A DNA stretch of 64,000 bases from Bacillota bacterium (GCA_023408815.1 JAEYJO010000001.1:1-64000); one strand, 5' to 3'; positions 1-8,663 are shown, counted from the first letter of the stretch. The notes: generated by a model from the sequence alone, not told the origin. Numbers and translations are program-made.

Positions 1-13
1 TACTATTAATCAT

Positions 14-95
14 AGAGAACACCTATCCTTTGTTTGTATTGGTTTAGTCGCTAAATACTTTATCACAAAGTGGTGTTCTCTTGTTTTTTATTTTC
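14..95 (+). terminator. Inverted repeat with T-rich tail, possible terminator
   Basis: AGAGAACACC (14-23) is matched by GGTGTTCTCT (72-81), a perfect 10-bp inverted repeat. A weaker inner pairing (CCTTTGT with ACAAAG) follows, and then a T-rich stretch. It could end a plus-strand transcript entering from outside the window. The 48-base loop is long for a classical terminator, so it could instead be the edge of another small repeat. Confidence 0.35.
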
Positions 96-147
96 CATTT
101 AATCCGAATAAAATTTTACACTAGCAATCCCTTCCATGAATTGACAT

Positions 148-485
148 GTTGCTGTTGTTACTGTTCACTCCATTGCAGTAACTGCCCGACAAATGGACTT
201 TTTACAAACTTTTGCGGACAATCGAATCCGAATCAAAAGAACGACTGCGTCTATGAAAATATTTAGAAGTTCTTTCTTTGAATAGCCAGGCCATAACAGA
301 AAACAAAACTGTTTGAGCGCAGCGAGTTTTTTGTTTTCTGTTATGTTTGGCTTGACTATTCAGAGAATTAGAACTTCTTATATATTTGAATTCGGCGCAG
401 GAGTCTTTTGGGTTCGGATTCGATTGCCTTCCATATCTGCTAGAAGTCCATTTGCCGGATGTTACTGTGTGAAGTGAACAGTAAC
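148..485. mobile_element. Large palindromic repeat element, copy A
   Basis: A non-coding element of about 338 bp that folds on itself almost end to end. The centre is a 17-bp perfect hairpin (292-308 with 329-345, 20-base loop). Further out, CAATCGAATCCGAA pairs with TTCGGATTCGATTG, then AAATGGACTT with AAGTCCATTT. The ends carry GTTACTG...CAGTAAC hairpins (157-182 and 461-485). The octamer ATTGACAT lies at 140-147 and 486-493, as a target-site duplication would. The core 235-409 recurs inverted at 47222-47398. There is no transposase; short open frames over it are artefacts of the palindrome. It resembles a MITE, but I recognise no named family. Outer boundaries are inferred from the direct repeat. 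Confidence 0.8.
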
Positions 486-568
486 ATTGACATTCCTTTC
501 GCCCATAGTATATTATATATTAAGATGAATTTATTTTCTATCTTCTGATAAAGGAAGGATATACGACT

Positions 569-1465
569 ATGAAAAAAAGAACGGGAAGGCACCTTTCGCT
601 CCTCATCATCGGTACGCTTGTCATGAACGGATGCGGAACCGCAAATACACCGGAAAATACAGCTGCACAAACACAAGATGCCCAAACCGAAGACAATCAG
701 GCACCGGATGACGCCCAGGCAGGCGACGATACACAAAGCGACGATACACAAAGCGGCGATGCCGCCGATACAAGCTCACAAGCTGATACAGCTTCCGATG
801 CAGCTCAGTCATCGGAGTCCGAAGTACCCAGAGCAAGGGGCACATCCTCGGAGACTGCCGCCGATGCAAGCACGACCGCGCAGCCAGACAACGGCGAAAC
901 GCATAACTTCGTAGGCATCATAACCGATGCGACCCAGTACTCCGTTTCCGCTCAGTCGGCCTTAGGGAACACCTTCTCCCTGACGATTCCCGAGTCCGGC
1001 GTTCAAGGTAATCTGCGTTATCTTACCGTCGGTCAGATAGCGACCATCACTTATACTGGCTCTCTGGATGAAAATCACGCGACTCTCGTAGGCCTTTCGG
1101 ACAGTTCTCTGCTTACCGGAATCTATGTAGAGGAATATGCTTTTGCGATAAAGATCATCAATGCGGTAAAGTCTATGAATGTGGACGAGCTCGCCAGCCT
1201 GACCAATTTTCCTGTGTTTGTCGATAAAGGGGGAGACTCCAAGGGGCCGGTGGACAATGCGGAAACCTTCAAGAAAATAGACAGCGATGTCCTGTTCACG
1301 GAAGCGCTGGTGGAAAGAATGGGCAACTATAATCTCTTTGATCTGGAATATACCGACGCCGGCTTTGTCATGGGCGACGGCGGACCGAACATTACCTTCG
1401 ATGTGGACGATGACGGCATCTTAGGAATTATAGGAATCAACTGCACAGCTACTCCGAGCAAATAA
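569..1465 (+). CDS. Putative lipoprotein with Asp/Gln/Thr/Ser-rich linker
   Basis: No family recognised. The N-terminus has a basic start, a hydrophobic stretch and a lipobox-like MNGC with Cys at residue 22, so it is probably a membrane-anchored lipoprotein. Residues about 25-115 are low-complexity (D, Q, T, S, A), including a 15-bp tandem duplication at 723-752. The C-terminal ~180 residues look folded: a beta-rich part, then a helical region around the VEEYAFAIKIINAVKS segment, ending in a short Asp-rich DVDDDG turn. An AAGGAAGG sequence precedes the ATG. The DUF3842 gene follows after 29 bases, so the two may be co-transcribed. The product probably acts at the outer membrane face; its function is unknown. 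Confidence 0.75.
   Translation: MKKRTGRHLSLLIIGTLVMNGCGTANTPENTAAQTQDAQTEDNQAPDDAQAGDDTQSDDTQSGDAADTSSQADTASDAAQSSESEVPRARGTSSETAADASTTAQPDNGETHNFVGIITDATQYSVSAQSALGNTFSLTIPESGVQGNLRYLTVGQIATITYTGSLDENHATLVGLSDSSLLTGIYVEEYAFAIKIINAVKSMNVDELASLTNFPVFVDKGGDSKGPVDNAETFKKIDSDVLFTEALVERMGNYNLFDLEYTDAGFVMGDGGPNITFDVDDDGILGIIGINCTATPSK
723..767 (+). repeat. 15-bp in-frame tandem repeat
   Basis: Two perfect 15-bp units (723-737 and 738-752, beginning GCGACGATACACAAA) and a diverged third unit encode repeated Asp-Asp-Thr-Gln-Ser in the lipoprotein linker. Being in frame, the repeat number could vary without destroying the protein. Confidence 0.8.
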
Positions 1466-1494
1466 CAATTATCTCAATTAATAGGAACAAAGTC

Positions 1495-1902
1495 ATGAAA
1501 ATAGTGATTATAGACGGTCAAGGCGGCCGAATCGGCAGCCTGCTCATAGAGAAACTAAAAACCTCCGACATCCGAGCGGAGGTTATTGCTATAGGTACCA
1601 ACAGCATAGCCACAGCCGCCATGCTTCGCGCAGGAGCGGATGCCGGTGCTACCGGAGAAAATCCGGTTATCGTCAGTTGCCGGGATGCGGATTACATTAT
1701 GGGGCCTGTGGGCATTGTCGCCGCAGATTCCCTTTTGGGCGAGGTCACTCCTGCAATGGCTTGCGCCATAGCCTCTTCTCCATGCGAGAAAATATTGCTT
1801 CCGGTGAACAAATGCAGTCTGCACATAGTGGGGTCTTCCGGACTGGCAGTTCCGGCACTTATCACAGAAGCGATCGCATATCTGCAATCGCTCCTTCATT
1901 AA
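1495..1902 (+). CDS. DUF3842 family protein
   Basis: A small cytoplasmic protein of 135 residues matching the DUF3842 family, common in Clostridia and without known function. The N-terminus MKIVIIDGQGGRIG forms a beta strand and glycine-rich loop like a dinucleotide-binding fold, but no ligand can be assigned. The remainder has alternating strands and Ala-rich helices, with two Cys near the middle (IASSPCEKI and NKCSLHI). The start is supported by AGGAACAAAGTC just before the ATG. It lies 29 bases after the lipoprotein gene on the same strand and converges with the NlpC/P60 gene, whose stop is 15 bases away. Confidence 0.75.
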   Translation: MKIVIIDGQGGRIGSLLIEKLKTSDIRAEVIAIGTNSIATAAMLRAGADAGATGENPVIVSCRDADYIMGPVGIVAADSLLGEVTPAMACAIASSPCEKILLPVNKCSLHIVGSSGLAVPALITEAIAYLQSLLH

Positions 1903-1917
1903 CCATTCTGTTTTTCA

Positions 1918-3141
1918 TTATGCAATTCTTCTCACAGACAGTATCGATTTATAAGTCGCTGACGTTATCTTGATTCCGGTCCTCTCTGTGCTGGCATGCA
2001 CAATATTCCCATTTCCTATGTAAATTCCAACATGTCCCGCATAGCAGATAACATCTCCCGGCTGTGCCTGAGAGTAATCCACTCCGCTTCCCGCATCTCG
2101 CATTTCCCAGGAAGTACGGGGAACTGAATATCCGTTATCCTTGAACACCCGCCATACGAATCCCGAGCAGTCGGCACCATCCGTAAGGCTCGTTCCGCCC
2201 GCCACATAAGGATTGCCGATGAACTGGCAGGCATAGGATGCGATTGTCTGGCCGGAGCCGCTTCCTCCGGAAGGAATGCTTACGGAAGCACCGGAGGAAG
2301 AGCCTGAAGACGAGGAAGAGCCTGATGACGATGAGCTCGAAGAAGAATTGCTGCCATTTGCAGCTGCCGCTGCTGCTTCTTTTCTCTTTCGCTCCTCTTC
2401 CTTCTTTCTTGCCTCTTCCTCTAACTTCTTGATCTGGGCCGTCTGCTGCTTGATCTTCGTCTTATAAGCCGCAGCCTCCTGCTTTGCTTTCGCTATCTGC
2501 ACATTATAATTTTCATACTCCTGCTTCTTCTCCTCGAGCAGCTCCTCCATACGCACCTGCTCTTCTTCCAGTTCATGTTTAGAGGCTTCCAGCTCCGATT
2601 TCTCATCCTCCAACTGGTTCCATACCTGCTGCACATACTCCTTGGCCGCCTGATATTCCTCTAGCATTTTTCTGTCATATTCATAAAGCTGTTCTATATA
2701 ATCCGCCTTATTCACCATATCGCCGAGGCTGTCGCTGGTCATGAGAAGCTGTACGTAGGAAATGTCTCCCTGCTCATACATGAACTTGATGCGAAGCTTC
2801 ATGGCCGCATACTGTTCCTCCTCCTGCTGCTTCGCTATCTCGTATTCCGCCTCCGTCTCGTCGATCTGCTCTTCCTTCTCCACGATTTCATCTTTGATGA
2901 TATCCACGCTGGCAATAATTTCCACCACATTGGCATCCAGCTCGTCTATCTCTCCGCTGACCTCACTTTGCTGTCCCTGAAGGCCGGAGATTTGTCCCTG
3001 CACATTATTCAGTTTATTCTGGTCCTCTGTCTGTTGTTTTTTAATGTCATTAATCGTAGATGCGTATACCGTTCCCGAGGGAAGGAGCGCCATAACGAAA
3101 GCCATGGCTACGCTGATTAATTTTACAGCTTTTTTCTTCAT
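1918..3141 (-). CDS. Secreted coiled-coil NlpC/P60 peptidoglycan hydrolase
   Basis: A 407-residue exported cell-wall hydrolase with the layout of PcsB or CwlO-type enzymes. A signal peptide with cleavage near VYA-ST is followed by a long coiled coil (about 30-260) rich in Glu, Lys and Gln, a Ser/Gly-rich linker, and a C-terminal NlpC/P60 domain. The catalytic Cys is in ADCSGF (about residue 325), with His in AGHVG (about 370) and VHAS (about 382). NlpC/P60 enzymes cut stem-peptide bonds; the coiled coil usually restrains or targets the enzyme. The ATG at 3141 is preferred over one 33 bases upstream because AGGGG precedes it and the signal peptide starts there. The gene begins 40 bases downstream of asnS on the same strand. 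Confidence 0.88.
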   Translation of the reverse strand: MKKKAVKLISVAMAFVMALLPSGTVYASTINDIKKQQTEDQNKLNNVQGQISGLQGQQSEVSGEIDELDANVVEIIASVDIIKDEIVEKEEQIDETEAEYEIAKQQEEEQYAAMKLRIKFMYEQGDISYVQLLMTSDSLGDMVNKADYIEQLYEYDRKMLEEYQAAKEYVQQVWNQLEDEKSELEASKHELEEEQVRMEELLEEKKQEYENYNVQIAKAKQEAAAYKTKIKQQTAQIKKLEEEARKKEEERKRKEAAAAAANGSNSSSSSSSSGSSSSSGSSSGASVSIPSGGSGSGQTIASYACQFIGNPYVAGGTSLTDGADCSGFVWRVFKDNGYSVPRTSWEMRDAGSGVDYSQAQPGDVICYAGHVGIYIGNGNIVHASTERTGIKITSATYKSILSVRRIA

Positions 3142-3181
3142 AGATAACCCCTGTAAGTTTGTATGCCCGGACAACTTTTTC

Positions 3182-4573
3182 CTATAAATCGCAATTTTTT
3201 ACCGTTCTGGGGAAGGGAACAACGTCTCTGATGTTGCCCATCCCTGTCAAATACATAACGCAGCGCTCAAAGCCCAGCCCGAAGCCTGCATGCCGTGCGG
3301 AGCCGTACTTTCTAAGATCGAGATAAAAATCGTAATCTTCCTTGTTCAACTCCAACTCCTCCATACGCTGCTCAAGAAGTTCCAGCTTATCCTCTCTCTG
3401 GCTGCCGCCGATGATCTCGCCGATTCCCGGTACTAGGCAGTCCATAGCCGCAACCGTCTTGCCGTCTTCGTTCAGCTTCATATAAAAAGCCTTGATTTCC
3501 TTCGGATAATCCGTTACGAATACCGGACGCTTGAATTCCTGCTCGGTTAAAAATCTTTCGTGCTCGGTCTGCAAATCGCAGCCCCAGAATACCTTGTATT
3601 CGAATTCATCATTATGCTGCTCCAGTATTTTGACCGCCTCCGTATAGGTAACATGTCCGAAATCGGAGTTAAGCACATGGGTAAGACGCTCGATCAGTCC
3701 TTTATCCACAAACTGGTTGAAGAAGTTCATTTCCTCCCTCGCATTTTCAAGTACATAACGAATAACATGCTTTAGCATCGATTCCGCAAGAATCATGTCG
3801 TCCTTCAAGTCAGCAAAAGCGATTTCCGGCTCGATCATCCAGAATTCAGCAGCATGCCTCGTAGTGTTGGAATTCTCTGCACGGAAAGTAGGACCGAAGG
3901 TATAAACATTTTTAAAGGCAAACGCATAGGACTCCACATTAAGCTGTCCGCTTACGGTAAGATTGGTCGCTTTGCCGAAAAAATCCTTGCTGAAATCTAT
4001 GCTTCCATCCTCGTTTTTCGGAATATCCTTAAGGTCCATAGTGGTTACCTGAAACATTTCTCCCGCACCTTCACAGTCGCTTCCCGTAATGAGAGGCGTA
4101 TGCACATAGACGAAGCCCCTCTCCATGAAAAACGTATGAATCGCATAAGCAATCAGCGAGCGTACCCTGAATACCGCCTGAAACGTGTTGGTACGCGGAC
4201 GCAGATGGGAAACTGTTCTCAAATATTCGAAGCTGTGTCTCTTTTTTTGCAGCGGATAATCCGCCGTGGAAAGGCCTTCCACCTCTATTTCCTCCGCTTG
4301 CAGTTCGAAGGGCTGCTTCGCATCGGGAGTCTCTATTATGGTTCCTCTTACAATGATCGCCGAACCCACATTCAGCTTGCTGATCTGCTCGAAATTATTC
4401 AGTTTATCGCTGTATACGATCTGTAACGGTTCGAAAAATGTACCGTCGTTCACTACGATAAAACCGAAGGTTTTCGAATCGCGGATGCTTCTGATCCATC
4501 CGCCTATTGTCACTTCTTTTCCTGCAAACTCATCGCGTTCGCGGTATAAGTCTCTGATATCTGTCAAATCCAT
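3182..4573 (-). CDS. asnS: Asparaginyl-tRNA synthetase
   Basis: Charges tRNA-Asn with asparagine in the cytoplasm. The 463-residue length is typical. The N-terminal OB-fold anticodon-binding domain (about 1-120, beginning [21 protein letters not shown]) is followed by a class II synthetase core with motif 2 ([20 protein letters not shown]) and motif 3 ([15 protein letters not shown]), ending in [10 protein letters not shown]. That ending and the lack of a GAD insert fit AsnS rather than bacterial AspRS. A GAGGGAGAAACG sequence precedes the ATG. No T-box leader is visible in the 100 bases upstream. The foldase lipoprotein gene lies directly upstream on the same strand. Confidence 0.96.
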   Translation of the reverse strand: MDLTDIRDLYRERDEFAGKEVTIGGWIRSIRDSKTFGFIVVNDGTFFEPLQIVYSDKLNNFEQISKLNVGSAIIVRGTIIETPDAKQPFELQAEEIEVEGLSTADYPLQKKRHSFEYLRTVSHLRPRTNTFQAVFRVRSLIAYAIHTFFMERGFVYVHTPLITGSDCEGAGEMFQVTTMDLKDIPKNEDGSIDFSKDFFGKATNLTVSGQLNVESYAFAFKNVYTFGPTFRAENSNTTRHAAEFWMIEPEIAFADLKDDMILAESMLKHVIRYVLENAREEMNFFNQFVDKGLIERLTHVLNSDFGHVTYTEAVKILEQHNDEFEYKVFWGCDLQTEHERFLTEQEFKRPVFVTDYPKEIKAFYMKLNEDGKTVAAMDCLVPGIGEIIGGSQREDKLELLEQRMEELELNKEDYDFYLDLRKYGSARHAGFGLGFERCVMYLTGMGNIRDVVPFPRTVKNCDL

Positions 4574-4674
4574 TTTCGTTTCTCCCTCGTCTCGTACCTG
4601 TTTTGTTTCTCAGCGCCGCCTTCTCCATGCTGCCCCGTGCGGCCTCTGCATTTTTATATCAGGGCGTTTTGGGC

Positions 4675-5745
4675 TTACTCTGCGCTGATTACCGCATTTT
4701 CACGCATCATGCCTAAAACCTTCTCGCTCATCATATATTCTCTGTAGCTTTCCTCGTCTACCGCTTCCTTGAAAGCATCCACAGAATCATACCCGGACTC
4801 TGAGGCAGTGTTCTCTATATCCACCTGGAGCTCCTCATCCGTTACGTTCAAGTCCTCCTTATCCGCAATTGCCTGCAGCAGGATATAACGCTGTGCGGAA
4901 TTCAAGGCTTCGTTTTTAATTTCCTCAGGATAGGTCGCTGCATCCATTCCATAATAAAGCTGCATATACTGCTCCAGGGTCATTCCATACGCGGCAGCCG
5001 CAGAGGTAAGACTTGAGGTCAGCATCTCGTTATAACGGTCTAACATCGCCTGCGGAGGGTCCTTTATGAACTCGCTTTTTTCCACCAACGCGCTGGCGAG
5101 AGCATTTTCTACCTGGATCTCATATGCACTCACCTGCTCCTCATACAGCATATCGTAAACATACTGCCGGTACTCTTCCACCGTACTGCATTCAATGCCA
5201 AGTCCCTGCACGTATTCATCCGTCAGCTCCTGAGGTGTAGAGGCCATTATCGTATTGACTGTCACCGTAAATACTACAGCCTTGCCCGCCAGATCTGTAT
5301 TCTGATAATCCTCAGGGAACGTCAGATCGAGTTCAACCGTATCTCCAATCTTCGCTCCGATCAGTCCATCCTCGAATCCATCGATAAACTGCCCCGAACC
5401 AATAGTAAGATTAGAACCGGATGCGGTTCCTCCTTCAAAAGCAACTCCGTCCAAGGTACCCGCATAGTCGATATTTACCGTATCTCCCTCTATGACACCC
5501 CTATCCGGATTCATACTAAGAAGATAGTTGATATAGGAATCCCTCGTTTCGTCCGTAACCTCAGGGTCTGCCTGATTAATCTCCAAGCCCTTATATTCAC
5601 CAATCTTCACATAATCCTTCGTGTTAATTTCATTCAAATATGCCTTCTGGCTGTCATCCGTACTTCCGCAGCCCGTAAACGTAGCTGCCGCCGCCGTCAT
5701 AACAGCGATACTTACAATTCTTAACAACATTGCTTTATTTTTCAT
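4675..5745 (-). CDS. Lipoprotein FKBP-type peptidyl-prolyl isomerase, trigger-factor-like
   Basis: An exported foldase of 356 residues. The signal peptide ends in a lipobox TFTGC (Cys 26). An FKBP domain follows (about 80-165, recognisable in GDTVNIDYAGTLDGVAFEGG, GSGQFIDGFEDGLIGAKIGD and LTFPEDY). After it comes a helical C-terminal region (about 170-350) like the trigger factor C-terminal arms. Trigger factor itself is ribosome-bound and has no lipobox, and the ribosome-docking N-domain is absent here, so this is a membrane-anchored extracytoplasmic relative that probably assists folding of secreted proteins, like PrsA in role. AAGGAG lies 12 bases before the ATG. It is upstream of asnS on the same strand. 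Confidence 0.88.
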   Translation of the reverse strand: MKNKAMLLRIVSIAVMTAAAATFTGCGSTDDSQKAYLNEINTKDYVKIGEYKGLEINQADPEVTDETRDSYINYLLSMNPDRGVIEGDTVNIDYAGTLDGVAFEGGTASGSNLTIGSGQFIDGFEDGLIGAKIGDTVELDLTFPEDYQNTDLAGKAVVFTVTVNTIMASTPQELTDEYVQGLGIECSTVEEYRQYVYDMLYEEQVSAYEIQVENALASALVEKSEFIKDPPQAMLDRYNEMLTSSLTSAAAAYGMTLEQYMQLYYGMDAATYPEEIKNEALNSAQRYILLQAIADKEDLNVTDEELQVDIENTASESGYDSVDAFKEAVDEESYREYMMSEKVLGMMRENAVISAE

Positions 5746-5892
5746 TCTCAGATTATTCTCCTTTTTCCGCTTGTCCTATGTGCATTACCAGCATTCCACA
5801 AAGAACAAGGCAATATCTCAGTTATACCACAAATCTCCCCTTCTTAAAACCCTTTTCCTGCTTTTTTCATAACTATGAACAATAAATCAACA

Positions 5893-7359
5893 CTACAGTA
5901 ACGGAGAAAGAGGCCTGCTCACCTGTTCCAGGAACCTCACCCGCAAGGAACGGCTCACATATACGTTCTTCGTAATCTGCTTGCACTTCTTCATATCCTC
6001 ATCGAAAATCTCCCTCATCCTTATCGCTTGTTCCTCATTATATATGACCGCATTCACCTCGAAATTCAGCGCAAAGCTTCGGATATCCATATTAGCCGTA
6101 CCATAGCACAGCACCTTATCATCCACCACCATCCCCTTGGCATGGAGAAAACCATCATTATAAGTGTAGCATTTTGCGCCCTCCATAACAAGGTCTCCGA
6201 TATAGGAGTAAGTCGCCCAGTAGACAAATGGATGGTCCGGCTTACAGGGAATCATTATGTTCACCTCGATCCCCGAATGAACGGCTATCATCAGTGCGGA
6301 AAAAATCGCCTCGTCAGGTATGAAATAAGGTGTCTGTATATAAATGCTCTTTTTCGCCTTACCGATCAAGCGCAGATAGTTGTCTCGTATATTCTGGCAT
6401 CTGGAGTCAGGACCGCTGGAAACAATCTGCACCTCGCAGTTTTGCTTAGATTCCACGAATCCCTGATAGACATATGCTCCTGTCAGGAACAGATTCTCCT
6501 TCGCCGTATAGTTCCAGTCCAAAGCAAAACGGATCTGCAGGGCGAACACTGCCGTTCCCGTCACTCTAAGATGGGTGTCGCGCCAATAGCCGAACTTTTT
6601 ATCCAGCCCGATATATTCCTTACCGATGTTGAATCCGCCTACATACCCTATTTTCCCATCGATGACCACTATTTTTCTATGGTTGCGGTAATTGATACGA
6701 AGGTGCAGACGCCTTAAAAAGGCCGGAAAAAATTCCGAGGTCTTTATTCCCTGGCTGTTCAGCTTCCTCCAGTAACTTTTCCGGACGGAACGGCAGCCCA
6801 TGCCGTCATAAAGAACGCGTACCTCCACGCCCTCTTTCACCTTTTCCACCAGCACGTCCTTGATCCGGTTGAACAACACATCGTTTTTTATAATATAATA
6901 CTCCACATGGATATACTTCTTCGCTTCCCGCATATCCGCTATGAGCGCCTCAAATTTTTCATTTCCATCCGTGAAAATAGTAATATCGTTATCATTCGTG
7001 AGCATAGCACCCGAAGCTTCCAGATTGTACATAACTAAGTCCGAATATTCCGCGATTTCCGGATCTTTGTGTTCCAGTTCCTTGTTTCGCAGGCTGTATT
7101 CCTGCCTGCGGATCGCGTCGTTCAAATGGTCCTCTATCTCCTTAATCCGGAACATCTTCTGCTTATGCATGTCCGTTCCTATGAGCAGATAAAACACGAA
7201 CCCAAGAATCGGAATGAAATACAAAAGCAGCATCCACGTCCATATGACCTTCGGATCCTTTCTCTGGAAAAATACGATAATAACCGCAAATATCAAATTA
7301 ATGAAAATCAGATGGCTGAAAATAAATGAAAAGCCCGCCTGAGCACTTTCCCAAATCAT
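5893..7359 (-). CDS. cls: Cardiolipin synthase
   Basis: Condenses two phosphatidylglycerol molecules into cardiolipin plus glycerol at the membrane. Two N-terminal transmembrane helices (SFIFSHLIFINLIFAVIIVF and a WMLLLYFIPILGFVFYLLIG segment) lead into two phospholipase D repeats. The HKD motifs are HRKIVVIDG in the first half and HAKGMVVDD in the second, each followed by a Gly/Asn-rich turn. Length (488 residues) fits bacterial Cls. The chosen ATG at 7359 has AAGGAGATAAGGGTGAG before it; the alternative 30 bases upstream has no ribosome binding site. The gene is separated from the foldase gene by about 150 bases and appears monocistronic. Confidence 0.94.
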   Translation of the reverse strand: MIWESAQAGFSFIFSHLIFINLIFAVIIVFFQRKDPKVIWTWMLLLYFIPILGFVFYLLIGTDMHKQKMFRIKEIEDHLNDAIRRQEYSLRNKELEHKDPEIAEYSDLVMYNLEASGAMLTNDNDITIFTDGNEKFEALIADMREAKKYIHVEYYIIKNDVLFNRIKDVLVEKVKEGVEVRVLYDGMGCRSVRKSYWRKLNSQGIKTSEFFPAFLRRLHLRINYRNHRKIVVIDGKIGYVGGFNIGKEYIGLDKKFGYWRDTHLRVTGTAVFALQIRFALDWNYTAKENLFLTGAYVYQGFVESKQNCEVQIVSSGPDSRCQNIRDNYLRLIGKAKKSIYIQTPYFIPDEAIFSALMIAVHSGIEVNIMIPCKPDHPFVYWATYSYIGDLVMEGAKCYTYNDGFLHAKGMVVDDKVLCYGTANMDIRSFALNFEVNAVIYNEEQAIRMREIFDEDMKKCKQITKNVYVSRSLRVRFLEQVSRPLSPLL

Positions 7360-7493
7360 AAACTCACCCTTATCTCCTTCCGGCATCAAGAAGCGGACAC
7401 GCTGCCCCTGACCACTCTCCCTTACCGCTTATTATATAACATTCCTCCCGTTTCTTCAACGAAATTGCTAAAGCTTCCGGGGTACAATTACGC

Positions 7494-7522
7494 TTGCTTA
7501 TTTAAGGAAACAATGCTACAAT
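7494..7522 (+). promoter_or_regulatory. Sigma-A-type promoter for the following gene
   Basis: TTGCTT (7494-7499), a 17-base spacer, and TACAAT (7517-7522) with an extended TGC in front of the -10. It lies 36 bases before the GTG start at 7558. Confidence 0.6.
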
Positions 7523-7557
7523 TAATTTTGCACTAACGTAAAATAGGAGGAAACTTT

Positions 7558-8034
7558 GTGAGTACTTTATCAATTGTATTATTAGTCATATTAGTCGTTT
7601 TAGTCATCGCTGTCGTCGTATTATATTTCCTCGGAAAAAGAGCACAGAAGAAGCAGGAGGCTCAGCAGGAACAAATCGATGCGATGAAGCAGACCGTTTC
7701 CATGCTCGTCATCGATAAGAAACGGATGAAGATGAAAGATTCAGGGCTTCCTCAAACGGTAATCCAGCAGACCCCCAGATTACTGCGCTTTTCTAAGTTT
7801 CCTATTGTGAAAGCAAAGGTCGGCCCGCAGATTATGACTCTCGTCTGTGATGAGAAGATTTATGATATGGTTCCCGTAAAGAAAGAAGTAAAGGCGGTCA
7901 TAAGCGGTATATACATTACCGATGTGAAGGGACTTCATGGCAAGCAGGCAGCTGCTCCTAAGAAGAAGCAAAGCGCGTTCAGACGCACGGTGGAAAGACT
8001 TCAGGAGAAGGCCGGAGCAAAGCCAATAAAATAA
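7558..8034 (+). CDS. Membrane-anchored protein of unknown function
   Basis: 158 residues with no family I can name. A single N-terminal hydrophobic helix (about residues 4-26, almost all Val/Leu/Ile) is followed by a short Lys/Gln-rich coiled region (27-50). The soluble, basic domain after it contains the pattern RLLRFSKFPIVKAKVGPQIMTLVCDEKIYDMVPVKKEVKAVISGIY. The C-terminus is Lys-rich (KKKQSAFRRTVERLQEKAG) and probably disordered or nucleic-acid or membrane facing. The start is GTG, preceded by an optimal AGGAGG. A promoter upstream and a bidirectional terminator downstream mark it as a single-gene unit. The helix orientation suggests a cytoplasmic C-terminal domain. Confidence 0.72.
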   Translation: MSTLSIVLLVILVVLVIAVVVLYFLGKRAQKKQEAQQEQIDAMKQTVSMLVIDKKRMKMKDSGLPQTVIQQTPRLLRFSKFPIVKAKVGPQIMTLVCDEKIYDMVPVKKEVKAVISGIYITDVKGLHGKQAAAPKKKQSAFRRTVERLQEKAGAKPIK

Positions 8035-8040
8035 GCGAAT

Positions 8041-8078
8041 AAAAGACGGCTTTCTATAATGCAGAGCCGTCTTTTTTA
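8041..8078. terminator. Bidirectional rho-independent terminator
   Basis: AAAAGACGGC (8041-8050) pairs with GCCGTCTTTT (8066-8075), followed by T residues. It serves the plus-strand gene ending at 8034 and can also end the minus-strand murI-DUF1934 transcript. Confidence 0.85.
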
Positions 8079-8081
8079 TTC

Positions 8082-8549
8082 TCATTCTCCCTGAAGCGAA
8101 AAGCCTCCGCTTTCCTTGGAACGTATATCCATTCTTATCTTGCAGTCCGCAAAATGCTCATAGTTGATTTCCAGCGCATAATCCACATCCACCACGATCC
8201 GCTCCTCCTCTTCGCCCAGCCGGATGCTTCTGGCGTCGATTCCGATTAAGATTTCCCCATAAGGAGTGGTGTAGCTCGTCTGATTCTTTTTGTTCTCCTC
8301 GAAGTTCATATGGACGTTTACCAGCCCTTTTTTCGTCAGATCCAGGGAGTTGCGCTTGAACTTAATAATGTTCTTCGTGCTTTCATCAAAACCTTCCGAC
8401 GTTTCCTCGTAGATGACGTAATGGCTGTCATCCCTTTTATAATACTCCGCCGGAGTAATCGTCTCTATCTTATCCGCGTCCAAAGAACCATTATCGAATT
8501 GTAGTCCTCTTAAAGACAGCAATACCTCTTTTGTCATAATTATATCCAT
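8082..8549 (-). CDS. DUF1934 (YwiB-like) protein
   Basis: A small beta-rich protein of 151-155 residues. The features match the DUF1934 family: an N-terminal LLSLRGLQFDNG strand, the DSHYVIYEET segment, the TTPYGEILIGIDAR segment, and the closing ALEINYEHFADCKIRMDIR. The family has a lipocalin-like or streptavidin-like barrel and no established function. Two in-frame ATGs, 12 bases apart, are possible starts. The only clear purine-rich sequence (AAAGGG) is one base before the first ATG and 13 before the second, so the start is unsettled. The gene follows murI on the minus strand, separated by a cluster of hairpins. Confidence 0.78.
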   Translation of the reverse strand: MDIIMTKEVLLSLRGLQFDNGSLDADKIETITPAEYYKRDDSHYVIYEETSEGFDESTKNIIKFKRNSLDLTKKGLVNVHMNFEENKKNQTSYTTPYGEILIGIDARSIRLGEEEERIVVDVDYALEINYEHFADCKIRMDIRSKESGGFSLQGE

Positions 8550-8556
8550 GCCCTTT

Positions 8557-8634
8557 CAAAGTCTTGAGACTTTGTGCAGGTGTGCCTGTACACCTTAAGC
8601 ACAAATCTCCGGTTGAAAGAATATAATTCTTTCA
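8557..8634. repeat. Cluster of three short stem-loops between murI and the DUF1934 gene
   Basis: Three stems in a row: CAAAGTCT/AGACTTTG (8557-8574), TGTGC.AGGTGT/ACACCT..GCACA (8573-8603) and TGAAAGAA/TTCTTTCA (8614-8634). No T-tract follows on the minus strand, so they are not an ordinary terminator. They could be processing sites or part of a repeat. The first two overlap by two bases and cannot both form fully. Confidence 0.6.
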
Positions 8635-8663
8635 GCCTTATACCTCATATCCGCTTTTACGAA

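Noticed and set aside
81..751. Short open frames on both strands across the first palindromic element and the start of the lipoprotein gene
   Set aside because: They follow the palindrome or oppose the lipoprotein frame, have no ribosome binding sites and encode Cys/Phe-rich nonsense.
3854..4426. 190-residue plus-strand frame inside asnS
   Set aside because: It lies entirely opposite a clear asnS gene and shows no protein-like pattern.
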